64,000 nucleotides of DNA from Mycoplasmatota bacterium (GCA_018394315.1 CP074575.1:1210615-1274614), one strand, 5' to 3'; shown: positions 45,334-54,934, counted from the first letter of the stretch. The notes: a model not told the origin generated them from the sequence alone. Made by a program: numbers and translations.

Positions 45334-46503
45334 ATGAATAAGAAAATAATATATATGCTAATATTCTCAGCATTTGCTTTCTTTGCAACGAATTTTCAAC
45401 ATGTAGTAACACCATCATATTTGAATACAATAGGATTAAAAGAGAGTCATTATGGATTTTTATTTGCTTTTATGGCGCTTGGGATGAGTATTTCTTCTCC
45501 AATCTCGGGAAGAATAGGAGATAAATATGGTACAAGGCTAACAATCTTCTTTGGCTTTATTGGGTATGCTATAAGTCAATTTCTATTTGGAACCTTTACT
45601 AATATTTATGCTTTAGTTTTTGTTAGACTTACTGCAGGGTTATCCATTTCAGCATCATCAACTAATATGATTAGTTACCTCACTAAAGTTTCAACACCTG
45701 AGCGCAGGGCTAAAGTTATGAGCTATTACGTTGCAGGGATACTCTTATTTGTATCAGTTGCATATAAATTCGGTGGAGAATTGGGTATATTCCTTCCCGC
45801 AAGAACAGTTATTTATCTTCACGCTCTTACGTGTTTAATAATTGCTTTTATTTCTCTATTATTACCTAATTTGAAGGGGAACAGTCAAGTAATCGAAAAG
45901 GTTAAATTTAAAGAAGTGATTAATGGTAAGTTGTTAACATTGTTATTTGTTAATTTATTAGCTGTGATGGCTTTTACGTCATCTGTTAGATTTATGGAAG
46001 TATATGTAATAAACATCGGCTTCACTACTCAAACATTAGGGAATTACGTCTTCATAAGTGGATTAGTGACAATAATATTTACATCATTAATATTACCTTT
46101 TATATCAAGTAGAGTAAAAGAGCCCATAATTATGAAGTTGTTATTACTTATTGGTGGGTTAGCTCTTTGGTCTACTTTCAATTTATTTGATAATATATTA
46201 ATTGGACTATATTCTACGTTTATTCTTTTTAATATGGTGAAGTCAGGTTATGATCCAATGCATAACTCGTACATATCAAAAATTGATGAAGACAACCAAG
46301 GACAGGTTATAGGAATAAGTCAATCATTTAAAGCACTAGGTATGGTTTTAGGACTAATTATTGGTGGATATTTATATGCATATGATAAAGAATTAGTTTT
46401 CAACGCATCAGCAGTTTTAATTTTAGTTGGTTTTATTATTTTACAGCTAATTAAAGGAGATAAAAATGAAAGTAAGATCTTTGGCGCACCAAACATTAAA
46501 TAG
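45334..46503 (+). CDS. MFS transporter
   Basis: A 389-residue major facilitator with about 12 membrane helices. GRIGDKYGTRL between helices 2 and 3 is the MFS signature loop. The substrate is not predictable; drug or metabolite efflux is usual for this size. Its last 38 bases overlap rsmB, so it leads the rsmB-rlmN-rsgA-rpe-thiN operon, where a transporter is not usually found. The ribosome binding site (AGGGGC) sits right after the pheT terminator. Confidence 0.87.
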   Translation: MNKKIIYMLIFSAFAFFATNFQHVVTPSYLNTIGLKESHYGFLFAFMALGMSISSPISGRIGDKYGTRLTIFFGFIGYAISQFLFGTFTNIYALVFVRLTAGLSISASSTNMISYLTKVSTPERRAKVMSYYVAGILLFVSVAYKFGGELGIFLPARTVIYLHALTCLIIAFISLLLPNLKGNSQVIEKVKFKEVINGKLLTLLFVNLLAVMAFTSSVRFMEVYVINIGFTTQTLGNYVFISGLVTIIFTSLILPFISSRVKEPIIMKLLLLIGGLALWSTFNLFDNILIGLYSTFILFNMVKSGYDPMHNSYISKIDEDNQGQVIGISQSFKALGMVLGLIIGGYLYAYDKELVFNASAVLILVGFIILQLIKGDKNESKIFGAPNIK

Positions 46504-47704
46504 AATATTCACAAGTAAGGAGTATTCTAATATAACTATTAATAATGTTTTATCTAACAATGAATTGAATGATAAGGATAAAAGATTATACACTCAAATA
46601 GTTTACGGAGTTTTAAAAAATAAAATATTACTAGACCATTACTTGAAACCTTACTTAAAAGGGAAAAGTTTAAAAGATTGGATGCGTCATTTACTAGAAA
46701 TGAGCATTTATCAAATGATATTTTTAGATCGAATACCAAAGTATGCTATTTTGAACGATGCAGTTGAAGTTGCTAAGAAAATTGATTTTAATTCAAGTAA
46801 ACTTATTAATGCTGTACTTAGAAATTTTGACACTGAGAATCTTAATGAGCCACTTAAAGAGGAAATAAGATATTCGATTGATGAATGGTTATTTAAACAA
46901 ATCAAAGGTCAATATAAAGAAGAGTATATGGATATCTTAGATTCCTTTAATAAAAATCCTAAGGCAAGTGCAAGAGTCAACTCATTAAAAACCCAAAGAT
47001 ATAAGTTATTAAATGATAGAATCCATGAGTCAAAAGTGACAAATACAGGTATTATTTTTGATTCGGGTAATATTTCACATACTAATGCGTACAAAAAGGG
47101 TTTAGTAACAATTCAGGACGAGGCTAGTCAGTTAGTTGCAAGAATGTTAAATCCCAAAAAAACAGATAGAGTATTAGATGTATGTGCGGCACCTGGGGGT
47201 AAAACCACTCATATTGCTGAAATTATGAAGAATCAAGGTCAAATTTTAGCTAATGATATTCATGCACATAAAATAGAGTTGATTAAACAAAACGCGACTA
47301 GATTAGAATTAACTAATATAGAATACTCTAATCATGATGGGACGAAACTAAGAAAAATCTATACTAGGGAGTATTTTGATAAAATATTAATTGATGCTCC
47401 TTGCAGTGGATGGGGAGTCATTGGAAGAAAGCCAGAACTTAAATATAATCAGAATGAAAAAAAAGTTGAAGAAATCAGAAAAATCCAGTCTGATTTATTA
47501 GAGAGTAATGCCCCTTTACTTAAGGTAGACGGTTTCTTGGTTTACAGCACATGTACTATTAATAAGGGAGAAAATGAAGTGCAAATCAGGAAATTTCTTG
47601 AAGAAAATAATAATTTCACATTAGAAAAAGAAAGAATGATTTTACCACATGAAAACCATACAGATGGTTTCTACATTGCAAAATTAAAGAAGGTGACAAG
47701 ATGA
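46466..47704 (+). CDS. rsmB: 16S rRNA cytosine-967 C5-methyltransferase
   Basis: A 412-residue enzyme with an N-terminal NusB-like RNA-binding domain (about 1-135) and a methyltransferase domain. DVCAAPGGKTTH binds S-adenosylmethionine, and DAPCSGWG and YSTCTINKGENE hold the two cysteines used in catalysis and release. It overlaps the MFS gene by 38 bases and rlmN by 4 (ATGA), showing tight coupling. AAAGGAGAT precedes the ATG. Confidence 0.95.
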   Translation: MKVRSLAHQTLNRIFTSKEYSNITINNVLSNNELNDKDKRLYTQIVYGVLKNKILLDHYLKPYLKGKSLKDWMRHLLEMSIYQMIFLDRIPKYAILNDAVEVAKKIDFNSSKLINAVLRNFDTENLNEPLKEEIRYSIDEWLFKQIKGQYKEEYMDILDSFNKNPKASARVNSLKTQRYKLLNDRIHESKVTNTGIIFDSGNISHTNAYKKGLVTIQDEASQLVARMLNPKKTDRVLDVCAAPGGKTTHIAEIMKNQGQILANDIHAHKIELIKQNATRLELTNIEYSNHDGTKLRKIYTREYFDKILIDAPCSGWGVIGRKPELKYNQNEKKVEEIRKIQSDLLESNAPLLKVDGFLVYSTCTINKGENEVQIRKFLEENNNFTLEKERMILPHENHTDGFYIAKLKKVTR

Positions 47705-48714
47705 TCTACGATCTTACTCTTACTGAGTTAATAAGTTACTTTGATGATATTAACGAGAAGAAGTTTCGAGCTATTCAAGTCTTTGAATGGTTATATAAGA
47801 AAAGAGTAAAGAGTTTTCAAGAGATGACCAATATAAAAAAAGATTTACTTCTTAAACTAGCAAGTGATTTTACTTTTCCAACCCTAAAGCTTGTTGATAA
47901 ACAAGTATCTAAGGATGGAACTACAAAGTATTTGTTCGAGTTAGAAGATAAAAATACAATTGAAGTTGTATTGATGAAATATCAGTGGGGAAATAGTTTA
48001 TGCATAACTACTCAAGTGGGGTGTAATATTGGATGCGCTTTTTGTGCAAGTGGACTCTTAGGTAAATTTAGAGATTTATCAGCAGGAGAAATAGTTCTTC
48101 AAGTAATGAAAGTAGAAGAAATTGAAGATTTAAGGATTTCTAACATTGTAATTATGGGAATTGGTGAACCTTTTGACAATTATAATAATACAATGAAGGC
48201 AATAAAAATCTTAAATCATCCGAAGGGGTTTGAGATTGGTGCAAGGCATATCACTGTGTCTACGAGTGGAATTGTCCCAAGAATTTATGATTTTGCTTTA
48301 GAACCGTTTCAAGTGAATCTAGCAATAAGTTTACATGCGCCTAATGACTCATTGAGGAACGAATTAATGAAAATCAATAAGGTCTATAATTTGGATGAAT
48401 TGATAAAGGCTTGTAAAGATTATATTAATAAGACGAATAGAAGGATAACTTTTGAATATATATTGCTTGATGGAGTGAATGATTCTTCTATGCACGCTAA
48501 TCAACTTAGTGATTTAATTAGAGGAATGAATGCTTACGTAAATTTAATACCTTATAATGAAGTATCAGAATTCAAGTATAAAAGAACAGAAAAGGAAAAT
48601 GCTCTTAAGTTTTATGATATACTTAAGAAAAGAGGTATAAACGTAACTCTAAGACAAGAGAAAGGGATAGATATTTTTGCTGCTTGTGGTCAGTTGAGAA
48701 GTAAAAATATGTAA
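47701..48714 (+). CDS. rlmN: 23S rRNA adenine-2503 / tRNA adenine-37 C2-methyltransferase
   Basis: A 337-residue radical-SAM enzyme. CNIGCAFCASG gives the three cysteines of the [4Fe-4S] cluster; the methyl-carrying cysteine near the C-terminus is in AACGQLRS. GIGEPFDNY and VSTSGIVP are the SAM-binding loops. It modifies A2503 in 23S rRNA. It overlaps rsmB by 4 bases; rsgA follows at once. In many Firmicutes prpC and prkC lie at this point; here they are absent. Confidence 0.96.
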   Translation: MIYDLTLTELISYFDDINEKKFRAIQVFEWLYKKRVKSFQEMTNIKKDLLLKLASDFTFPTLKLVDKQVSKDGTTKYLFELEDKNTIEVVLMKYQWGNSLCITTQVGCNIGCAFCASGLLGKFRDLSAGEIVLQVMKVEEIEDLRISNIVIMGIGEPFDNYNNTMKAIKILNHPKGFEIGARHITVSTSGIVPRIYDFALEPFQVNLAISLHAPNDSLRNELMKINKVYNLDELIKACKDYINKTNRRITFEYILLDGVNDSSMHANQLSDLIRGMNAYVNLIPYNEVSEFKYKRTEKENALKFYDILKKRGINVTLRQEKGIDIFAACGQLRSKNM

Positions 48715-48717
48715 AAT

Positions 48718-49572
48718 ATGAGAGGATTAATTATTAAATTAATTGGTGGACTTTACACAGTTAAAGTTGAAAATGAACTTGTTGAGTGTAAAGCAAGAGG
48801 AAAATTTCGTCATTTGAACCAGTCACCGAAAGTTGGGGATTTAGTTGAATTAAATGATGATTTTATTATGGAAATAGAAGATAGAAAGAATGATCTTGCT
48901 AGACCCCCAATAAGTAATGTAGATCAAGTTATTTTAGTCTTTAGTGCCACTCAACCTAAAATTAGCTATTCACTATTAGATAGATTTATAGCTTTGATTA
49001 CTTATAATAATATTAATACTGTATTAGTTGTTACAAAGATAGACTTACTCAGTGAAGATGAATTAAGTTCTTTGAAAGAAGAATTAAGATACTATGATTC
49101 TGTATTAGATATTGTTTATACAGCTTCTTTGAATAAAATTGGTACAGAAGACGTAGCTAAATTATTTAAGGATAAAATAAGTGTTTTAGCGGGTCAATCA
49201 GGTGTAGGAAAATCTACATTGCTTAATTCCATTGCGGGATTAGATATTAAAACACAAGAAATAAGTAAAGCATTAGGAAGAGGAAAACATACAACTAGAC
49301 ACATCGAATTAATTGAAATAGAAGGCGGTTTAGTAGCTGACACTGCAGGGTTTTCTTCGCTAGATTTTGATGATATGGATGAGGTTGCATTATCGCACAG
49401 CTTTTCTGACTTTTTTGAATTAAGTCATGACTGTAAATTTAGAGGCTGTCTTCATCTGAACGAACCAAAGTGCAAGGTTAAAAAGTTAGTTGATGAAGGT
49501 GAAATTCCTGCATCAAGATATGATAATTATGTATATTTCATTGAAGAAATAAGATCTAATAAGAGGTACTAG
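48718..49572 (+). CDS. rsgA: ribosome small subunit-dependent GTPase A
   Basis: A 284-residue circularly permuted GTPase that aids late 30S maturation. OB fold (about 1-65), the G4 motif TKID comes before G1 GQSGVGKST, then DTAGFSS (G3). The zinc motif at the end is CKFRGCLHLNEPKC. It starts 3 bases after rlmN stops, within the same operon. Confidence 0.95.
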   Translation: MRGLIIKLIGGLYTVKVENELVECKARGKFRHLNQSPKVGDLVELNDDFIMEIEDRKNDLARPPISNVDQVILVFSATQPKISYSLLDRFIALITYNNINTVLVVTKIDLLSEDELSSLKEELRYYDSVLDIVYTASLNKIGTEDVAKLFKDKISVLAGQSGVGKSTLLNSIAGLDIKTQEISKALGRGKHTTRHIELIEIEGGLVADTAGFSSLDFDDMDEVALSHSFSDFFELSHDCKFRGCLHLNEPKCKVKKLVDEGEIPASRYDNYVYFIEEIRSNKRY

Positions 49573-49586
49573 TTGAGGTGGAAATT

Positions 49587-50204
49587 ATGATATTAGCTCC
49601 AAGTGTTTTAGCAGCAGATAAAGAAAATATTGAAAAAGAAATTCAAGAATTAGAAGAGTATGACGTTAAATGGCTTCATTTGGATGTGATGGATGGATTG
49701 TTTGTTCCAGCTAAAACATTCGGTCCCGACTTTGTTAAGAGAATTAGAAATATGACTAGTATGTTTTTTGATGTTCACTTAATGATTGAGAAACCAATTG
49801 ATTATATTAATCATTGGATTGACGCGGGAGCAGATTTAATTACTTTTCATTTTGAAGCTGGAAATGACCCAATTAAAGTTATTGAGAGAATTAAATCTTT
49901 CGGTGTTAAAGCAGGTATTAGTATTAAGCCTAACACCAAAGTAGATGAAATTAGGGATCTACTTCCATTTGTTGATTTGGTATTAGTAATGAGTGTTGAA
50001 CCTGGTAAAGGTGGACAAAAGTTTATAAGTAATTCTTTAGAAAAAATCAAAAAGTTGTCTGGTGGAGATTATTTGATTGAAGTAGACGGTGGAATCAACG
50101 AATCTACTGGAAAACAGTGTATAGATGCTGGTGCTGATGTTTTGGTAGCCGGTACATATGTTTTTAAAGATAAGAATAACATTAATATACTGAATAAATT
50201 ATGA
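49587..50204 (+). CDS. rpe: ribulose-phosphate 3-epimerase
   Basis: A 205-residue TIM-barrel enzyme that interconverts ribulose-5-phosphate and xylulose-5-phosphate in the pentose phosphate pathway. LAPSVLAAD, HLDVMDGLFVP, VHLMIEKP, MSVEPGKGGQKF and EVDGGIN include the metal and phosphate ligands. The ATG at 49587 is used because TTGAGGTGG lies before it; a GTG nine bases upstream is inside that site. It overlaps thiN by 4 bases. Confidence 0.95.
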   Translation: MILAPSVLAADKENIEKEIQELEEYDVKWLHLDVMDGLFVPAKTFGPDFVKRIRNMTSMFFDVHLMIEKPIDYINHWIDAGADLITFHFEAGNDPIKVIERIKSFGVKAGISIKPNTKVDEIRDLLPFVDLVLVMSVEPGKGGQKFISNSLEKIKKLSGGDYLIEVDGGINESTGKQCIDAGADVLVAGTYVFKDKNNINILNKL

Positions 50205-50785
50205 TTGTTAGGATAATAGCAGGAGCTCCATCGGTTTACTTAGATAATTTTTCTAATGACTATGTTATTGCGGTAGATTTTGGTGTTGAACATGCAGTTG
50301 TAAACAATATTAAGATTGATTTGGCTGTTGGTGATTTTGATTCAGTTGACAAGAAATTATTGACTGGACTGAAAACTGTAGAATTGAACCCAGTAAAGGA
50401 TGAGACAGATCTTTATGTAGCTGTTTTAGAAGCCATTAAGCTCAAACCAGATAAAATATATATTTATGGCGCCACAAATGGTAGATTTGATCACTATTAT
50501 GCAAATATTAATTTGTTAGATTTATATAATATAGAGATTGTAGATGAAATAAATAGGATTTACATAATGCACGACTCGGCTGTGGTGAAAAAAAAGAATG
50601 AATATGTATCATTTTTTCATTATTCAGGTAATCCCGTTATTAGTTTATTAGGTTTTAAATATGAACTTAGAGACTATAAATTAGAATTTAGAGACAATTT
50701 GTGTGTAAGCAATGAAGTGATGGAAGAGAAGGGAATAGTCAAAGTAACTAATGGTAAAATATTAGTCGTTCATAGTATTAAATAA
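50201..50785 (+). CDS. thiN: thiamine pyrophosphokinase
   Basis: A 194-residue enzyme converting thiamine plus ATP to thiamine diphosphate. VAVDFGVEHAV and VGDFDSVDKK are the nucleotide and metal-binding parts, DETDLYVAV and GATNGRFDHYYANI the thiamine site. It is a little shorter than the usual 210-220 residues. ATGA overlap with rpe; no thiamine riboswitch is present. spoVM follows after 38 bases. Confidence 0.93.
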   Translation: MIVRIIAGAPSVYLDNFSNDYVIAVDFGVEHAVVNNIKIDLAVGDFDSVDKKLLTGLKTVELNPVKDETDLYVAVLEAIKLKPDKIYIYGATNGRFDHYYANINLLDLYNIEIVDEINRIYIMHDSAVVKKKNEYVSFFHYSGNPVISLLGFKYELRDYKLEFRDNLCVSNEVMEEKGIVKVTNGKILVVHSIK

Positions 50786-50823
50786 TAAGATTTCTCATAT
50801 TATTATACTGAGGAAGTGATTAA

Positions 50824-50904
50824 TTGAAATTATATATAATTAGGATTCCGTCTTTTCTAGGGTCGATAATAAATGGTTTTATTAGTTTATTTAAAAAAAA
50901 ATAA
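50824..50904 (+). CDS. spoVM: stage V sporulation protein M
   Basis: A 26-codon gene with a TTG start behind AGGAAGTGAT. The product begins MKLYIIRIPSFLGS and ends SLFKKK. Bacillus subtilis SpoVM is also 26 residues (begins MKFYTIKLPKFLGG), and the central proline at position 9 and the FLG turn are shared. SpoVM is an amphipathic helix that recognises the curved forespore outer membrane and anchors SpoIVA, starting coat assembly. The position after thiN and facing rpmB is the same as in Bacillus, which supports the call. Confidence 0.93.
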   Translation: MKLYIIRIPSFLGSIINGFISLFKKK

Positions 50905-50933
50905 GGCATACCTTATCTTGGGGTATGCCTTAT
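50903..50933. terminator. bidirectional terminator between spoVM and rpmB
   Basis: AAGGCATACC pairs with GGTATGCCTT, with A-rich sequence on the left and T-rich on the right; it serves both converging genes. Confidence 0.88.
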
Positions 50934-51130
50934 ACTCTATTTAATTTACCTGATTTCAAGCCAGATTTTAATCCTCTAGCTGATACGTAAACAGTTTTAA
51001 CTTTTCCATCCTCTTCAATTTTGATTTTTTGAAGATTAGGTTTGAATTGTCTTTTAGTAGTATGAAGTGAGTGTGATTTATTGTTCCCACTTACTGTTTT
51101 TTTTCCAGTAATATAACATTCTTTAGCCAT
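50930..51130 (-). CDS. rpmB: ribosomal protein L28
   Basis: A 66-residue ribosomal protein ([21 protein letters not shown], later [17 protein letters not shown]), full length. CYITGKK keeps one of the cysteines of the zinc-type variant, but the second pair is missing, so it is a zinc-free form. GGAGGTATTCG precedes the ATG. It is transcribed opposite to its neighbours, as in Bacillus. Confidence 0.96.
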   Translation of the reverse strand: MAKECYITGKKTVSGNNKSHSLHTTKRQFKPNLQKIKIEEDGKVKTVYVSARGLKSGLKSGKLNRV

Positions 51131-51311
51131 TCGAATACCTCCTTACAATCTATCCATGCCTTAATAATATATCATATATTGAACTCTAATGCAACTATAT
51201 TTATTGTTTTCTATTTAATGTAAAAATAGAAATACTTTGAAAGCCAAATCAAAATTTGATATAATTGTTTTAATATGATAAACTACTGTGTGTAAAATAA
51301 TGGGGGTTATT

Positions 51312-52928
51312 ATGAACATAAAGAAATTAAATGGATTACTATTTAAAACCTTAGTAGAAAACGGCGCAATAAATTTAAGTAATAACTATAAATATATTGA
51401 TGATTTAAATGTTTTCCCTGTACCTGATGGTGATACTGGAACAAACATGAAAATGACAATTAACTCTGGTGTACAGGAAATTGCTAATTTGAAAATTGAA
51501 TCTATGGATGAAATGAGTAAAAAGTTATCAAGAGGTTTATTGATGGGTGCCAGAGGTAATTCTGGAGTTATACTATCTCAATTATTCCGTGGACTTCACA
51601 AGGGATTTAGTGGCCATGATTTAGTAGGTCCGACTGAATTAGTTGCTGGATTTAGAGGTGGAGTAGATCAAGCTTATAAATCAGTAATGAATCCTGTAGA
51701 AGGTACAATTTTAACAGTTGCTAGAGAAGCTACAGAATATCTTGAAAAAAATGTTTCTAGTGAAATGACGATAAACGAGACTTTTAAAATGTATCTCGAT
51801 GAAGCAAAAGCATCTTTAGAAAGAACTCCGGAGCTTCTTGATAAATTAAAAGAAGCAGGAGTGATTGACTCTGGAGGAGCTGGTTATGTACTCATTATTG
51901 AAGGTATGTACAAAGCATTGCAAGGTGAATTTATTCAAGCTTTAGATGATAGTGAAATGCAATCAAGTTCTGCTATTGTAGAATCAAATTCTGAGGAATT
52001 TGGATATTGTACAGAATTCATTATTCAAATGAATAATGAGATTGATGTTGAAGATGAACTTAAGAGCGCACTTGCTTATTTAGGGGATTCGATTGTTATT
52101 GTACAGGATGAGGATATTATTAAGGTTCATATTCATACACTTACACCAGGGGATGCTTTAAATATCGCTCAAAAATATGGAGAATTTGCTCGTATAAAAA
52201 TAGATAATATGTCCTTACAACATGAAGAGATAATAAATGAGGCTTCGACCAAAAACGATAAAGGTCCTATGAAAAAGTATGGAGTAGTGGCTGTAGCTCA
52301 AGGTAAGGGGCTAGTAAAAATGTTTTACGACTTTGGTTGTGATAAAGTAGTTACAGGTGGACAAACTATGAATCCATCTACTGAAGATATTGTAAAAGCC
52401 ATAAATAATGTTCATGCTGAAAATGTACTTGTTTTTCCTAATAATAAGAATATCATGTTAGCAGCTGAACAAGCGCAAGATCTTGTTTCTGATAAAAATG
52501 TAATTGTTATCGCTGCTAAAACAATTGCAACTGGATATAGTGCATTAAGTATGTTAGATTTGAATGCAGAGCCAGAAGATATTAAAGAAGAAATAGAAGG
52601 AACAATCGAAGATGTTTCTACTGGTGAGATTACTTATGCTATTAGAGATACTTCTGTAAATGGTGTTAACATAAAAGAATCTGACTTTATGGGGATATTA
52701 AATGGTAAGATTGTCGTTTCTACTCCAAGTTTAGATGAGACTCTTAAGTCTCTAACTGATGAGATGGTTTCAGATGCCGAGATTATTACCATAATATATG
52801 GTGAAGATGTTTCCAAGAATGAAGTAGAGGATTTAGAAAAATATATAGAAGAAAAGCATAGCGAAGTTGAAGTTGATATTATCGAGGGAAAACAAGCTGT
52901 GTACAATTATATATTTGCGGTTGAATAG
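51312..52928 (+). CDS. fakA: fatty acid kinase subunit A (YloV, DAK2 family)
   Basis: A 538-residue protein. N-terminal DhaL-type kinase domain with DGDTGTNM and GARGNSGVILSQ (ATP and magnesium loops), a middle domain and a C-terminal DegV-related domain. With FakB proteins it phosphorylates exogenous fatty acids. The ATG at 51312 has GGGGGTTATT upstream; an earlier in-frame GTG or ATG lacks such a site. The asp23-like yloU gene that normally precedes it is not here. A terminator follows. Confidence 0.92.
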   Translation: MNIKKLNGLLFKTLVENGAINLSNNYKYIDDLNVFPVPDGDTGTNMKMTINSGVQEIANLKIESMDEMSKKLSRGLLMGARGNSGVILSQLFRGLHKGFSGHDLVGPTELVAGFRGGVDQAYKSVMNPVEGTILTVAREATEYLEKNVSSEMTINETFKMYLDEAKASLERTPELLDKLKEAGVIDSGGAGYVLIIEGMYKALQGEFIQALDDSEMQSSSAIVESNSEEFGYCTEFIIQMNNEIDVEDELKSALAYLGDSIVIVQDEDIIKVHIHTLTPGDALNIAQKYGEFARIKIDNMSLQHEEIINEASTKNDKGPMKKYGVVAVAQGKGLVKMFYDFGCDKVVTGGQTMNPSTEDIVKAINNVHAENVLVFPNNKNIMLAAEQAQDLVSDKNVIVIAAKTIATGYSALSMLDLNAEPEDIKEEIEGTIEDVSTGEITYAIRDTSVNGVNIKESDFMGILNGKIVVSTPSLDETLKSLTDEMVSDAEIITIIYGEDVSKNEVEDLEKYIEEKHSEVEVDIIEGKQAVYNYIFAVE

Positions 52929-52951
52929 GATGCTAATGCATCCTTTTTTTG
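52928..52951 (+). terminator. terminator after fakA
   Basis: GGATGC-TAAT-GCATCC followed by seven T. Confidence 0.88.
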
Positions 52952-52954
52952 TTT

Positions 52955-53640
52955 AGCGAAAACCACTTGCTGTACGATTGGTTCTAACAAAGCTATGCTT
53001 ATGAGTGAAAGCAACAAGAAAACCTCCGTGATATAATGGGACGGGTTAGCCAACCAGACCAAAGTCAAGGAGGTATCCATGGACAATAAAAGTTTAGCAC
53101 ACACAACCTGGAATTGTAAGTATCACATAGTATTCGCGCCCAAATATAGAAGACAAGTGATTTACGGAAGAATAAGAAGAGATATTGGGAAAATCCTGAG
53201 ATACTGAGTGAAAGAAAGTGAGTGCAGATAGTGGAAGCAAATGCATGTGAAGTTCATATCTACATGTTGGTATCAATACCCCCAAAGATGAGTGTATCCT
53301 CGTATGTGGGATACTGAAGGGTAAGATCAGTTTGATGATATTTGTTAGGCATACAAACCTGAAGTATAAGTACGGAAATAGATAGTTTTGTGTAGGGGAT
53401 ATTATGTGGATACAGTGGGAAGAAACAAAATAGCGATAGAGAAATACATAAGGAACCAGATACAAGAAGATATGATGGAAGACAAGATGAGCATGAAGGA
53501 GCATGTCGATCCGTTTTCTGGACAAAGATTAAAATAAAGTCAGAAGCCCTTTAAGGGCAAGTGAGAAAGTGTCTGCGATTGGCGGATCTTTCGAGAGTCT
53601 TTAGATTGAGCCAGTACCAAGCCTTCTAGGCGCATAGGAA
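52955..53640 (+). mobile_element. decayed IS200/IS605-type element
   Basis: A tnpA remnant is flanked by the features of IS200: a 5' leader in which AACCTCC (about 53021) can pair with GGAGGT before the ATG, and a 3' hairpin GCCCTTT / AAGGGC at about 53547-53560. The ends are approximate, since such elements make no terminal repeats. No tnpB or omega RNA is seen. The 920-base gap between fakA and the germination operon contains nothing else. Confidence 0.7.
53079..53537 (+). pseudogene. IS200-type transposase TnpA, disrupted
   Basis: The translation starts MDNKSLAHTTWNCKYHIVFA-PKYRR, the typical TnpA beginning with the HUH-fold strand. After about 46 codons it hits TGA, and later fragments in shifted frames still read like TnpA (CRGYYVDTVGRNK near 53393, EEYIRNQ-like and DPFSGQRLK at the end). 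Several frameshifts and stops make it inactive. AAGGAGGT precedes the ATG. Confidence 0.88.
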
Positions 53641-53673
53641 ACTACCAGTTCTTACTGATAGTTATTTTTTTTG
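53639..53673 (+). terminator. terminator downstream of the IS200 remnant
   Basis: AACTACCAG pairs with CTGATAGTT, followed by ATTTTTTTT. Confidence 0.75.
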
Positions 53674-53744
53674 CTTTATTGTTTGTCTTGATTATACGTA
53701 AAACAAAATAATCGACTTTTGTAGAAATGATATCTATTTTTTGC

Positions 53745-53762
53745 ATATTTAGCATAGTATAT
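53745..53762 (+). promoter_or_regulatory. sigma-G-like -10 box before the first germination gene
   Basis: TATTTAGCATAGTATAT resembles a forespore -10 (CATANTA). Nearly the same sequence recurs before the A-subunit gene. The -35 is not clear. Confidence 0.4.
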
Positions 53763-53848
53763 CTTTTATTGGAAATAATATCCATAAGTAGATAAAGCTG
53801 ATAAGTAAATGAGATAAGTTATTTTAATATTAAACTAATGGAGTTTTT

Positions 53849-54934
53849 ATGGAAAAAGGCAAAGGAAAGATCTCAATAAGACAAGTAATGTTTCTTTTTG
53901 TTGTTACTGTATATACACCCTCTGTTAGGTTTGTAGCCGGATATTCTGCTGGAAAAGCCAAGCAAGCTGCATGGTTAACCCCCTTAGTAACTCTTATACC
54001 TTTTTTAGTATTGATATATGTGTTAAACGCCTTGTTACAAAAATATAAAGGGTTATCATTTATGGATATTATTTATGATGTGACATCAAGATTCTGGGGT
54101 AAAATCATTCTACTACTATATTTAGTATGGCTAACAGTGTTATTAGCACTATATGTTCGATTTTACGCTGAACGCCTTGTAACTTCAATTTATCCGAATG
54201 TTAATATGAATCTATTTACTATTTCAATGTTGTTGATAGTAGCAATAATTATAAGAGCAGGAATAGTGGCTATAGCTAGAATGAATGAGATTATTTTTTT
54301 GATAGAATTATTTGTTATCCTAAGTTTATTTTTATTAATGATTCCAACAATAAAAACTGACTACCTAACTCCTATAAGCTCTATGGACATTGTTCCTGTA
54401 ATGAAAGGAAGTATTGGGAATACAGGATTAATATATATAACCTATTTGTTCTTTTTTAGTGATAGATTTTCTAGGACAAAGGAATTTATTAGATATAGTT
54501 TATACGCAGGAATATTTTTGTGGCTTGTCAGTACAATAATAATTATTACCAGTGTTGGTACTCTAGGGCATAGCATTGTAGGACGATCTCCACTTTCATT
54601 CCTAATAGCTGTAAAAAACATTTCATTGCTAGGTGTACTCAGTGGTTTTGAATCTATATTAGTTGCTTCATGGATACTGACTGATTTTATTCTAATAATA
54701 GTGTTTACTTATAGCATTATGAATATAACAAAGTCTCTGCTTAATTTAAGGGACTTTAAACCATTTATTAACATATTTTTTGTAATATTATATCTTTTAA
54801 CTTGGATACTTGGAGTTAATGTATTTGAATTACAGGCTTTTTCTGCAGACTTTGCGATCCAAATGAATCTCTTAATGCAAGTTATAGTTCCTATATTAAT
54901 TTTCTTTATCGCAAAAATCAGAAAAAAAGTGTGA
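53849..54934 (+). CDS. spore germination receptor B subunit (GerAB/GerB type), first copy
   Basis: A 361-residue APC-superfamily membrane protein with about ten helices. GKISIRQVMFLFVVTVYTPS at the N-terminus and RSPLSFLIAVKNISLLG near residue 250 are strongly conserved in the three B copies of this locus. GerB subunits bind the germinant in the spore inner membrane. The ribosome binding site is weak (no AGGAGG; TAATGGAG). It is followed by a 172-base gap before the A subunit, unlike the close spacing downstream. Confidence 0.9.
   Translation: MEKGKGKISIRQVMFLFVVTVYTPSVRFVAGYSAGKAKQAAWLTPLVTLIPFLVLIYVLNALLQKYKGLSFMDIIYDVTSRFWGKIILLLYLVWLTVLLALYVRFYAERLVTSIYPNVNMNLFTISMLLIVAIIIRAGIVAIARMNEIIFLIELFVILSLFLLMIPTIKTDYLTPISSMDIVPVMKGSIGNTGLIYITYLFFFSDRFSRTKEFIRYSLYAGIFLWLVSTIIIITSVGTLGHSIVGRSPLSFLIAVKNISLLGVLSGFESILVASWILTDFILIIVFTYSIMNITKSLLNLRDFKPFINIFFVILYLLTWILGVNVFELQAFSADFAIQMNLLMQVIVPILIFFIAKIRKKV

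Noticed and set aside
50150-50210. Thiamine riboswitch before thiN
   Set aside because: thiN overlaps rpe by 4 bases, and no THI-box consensus is present.
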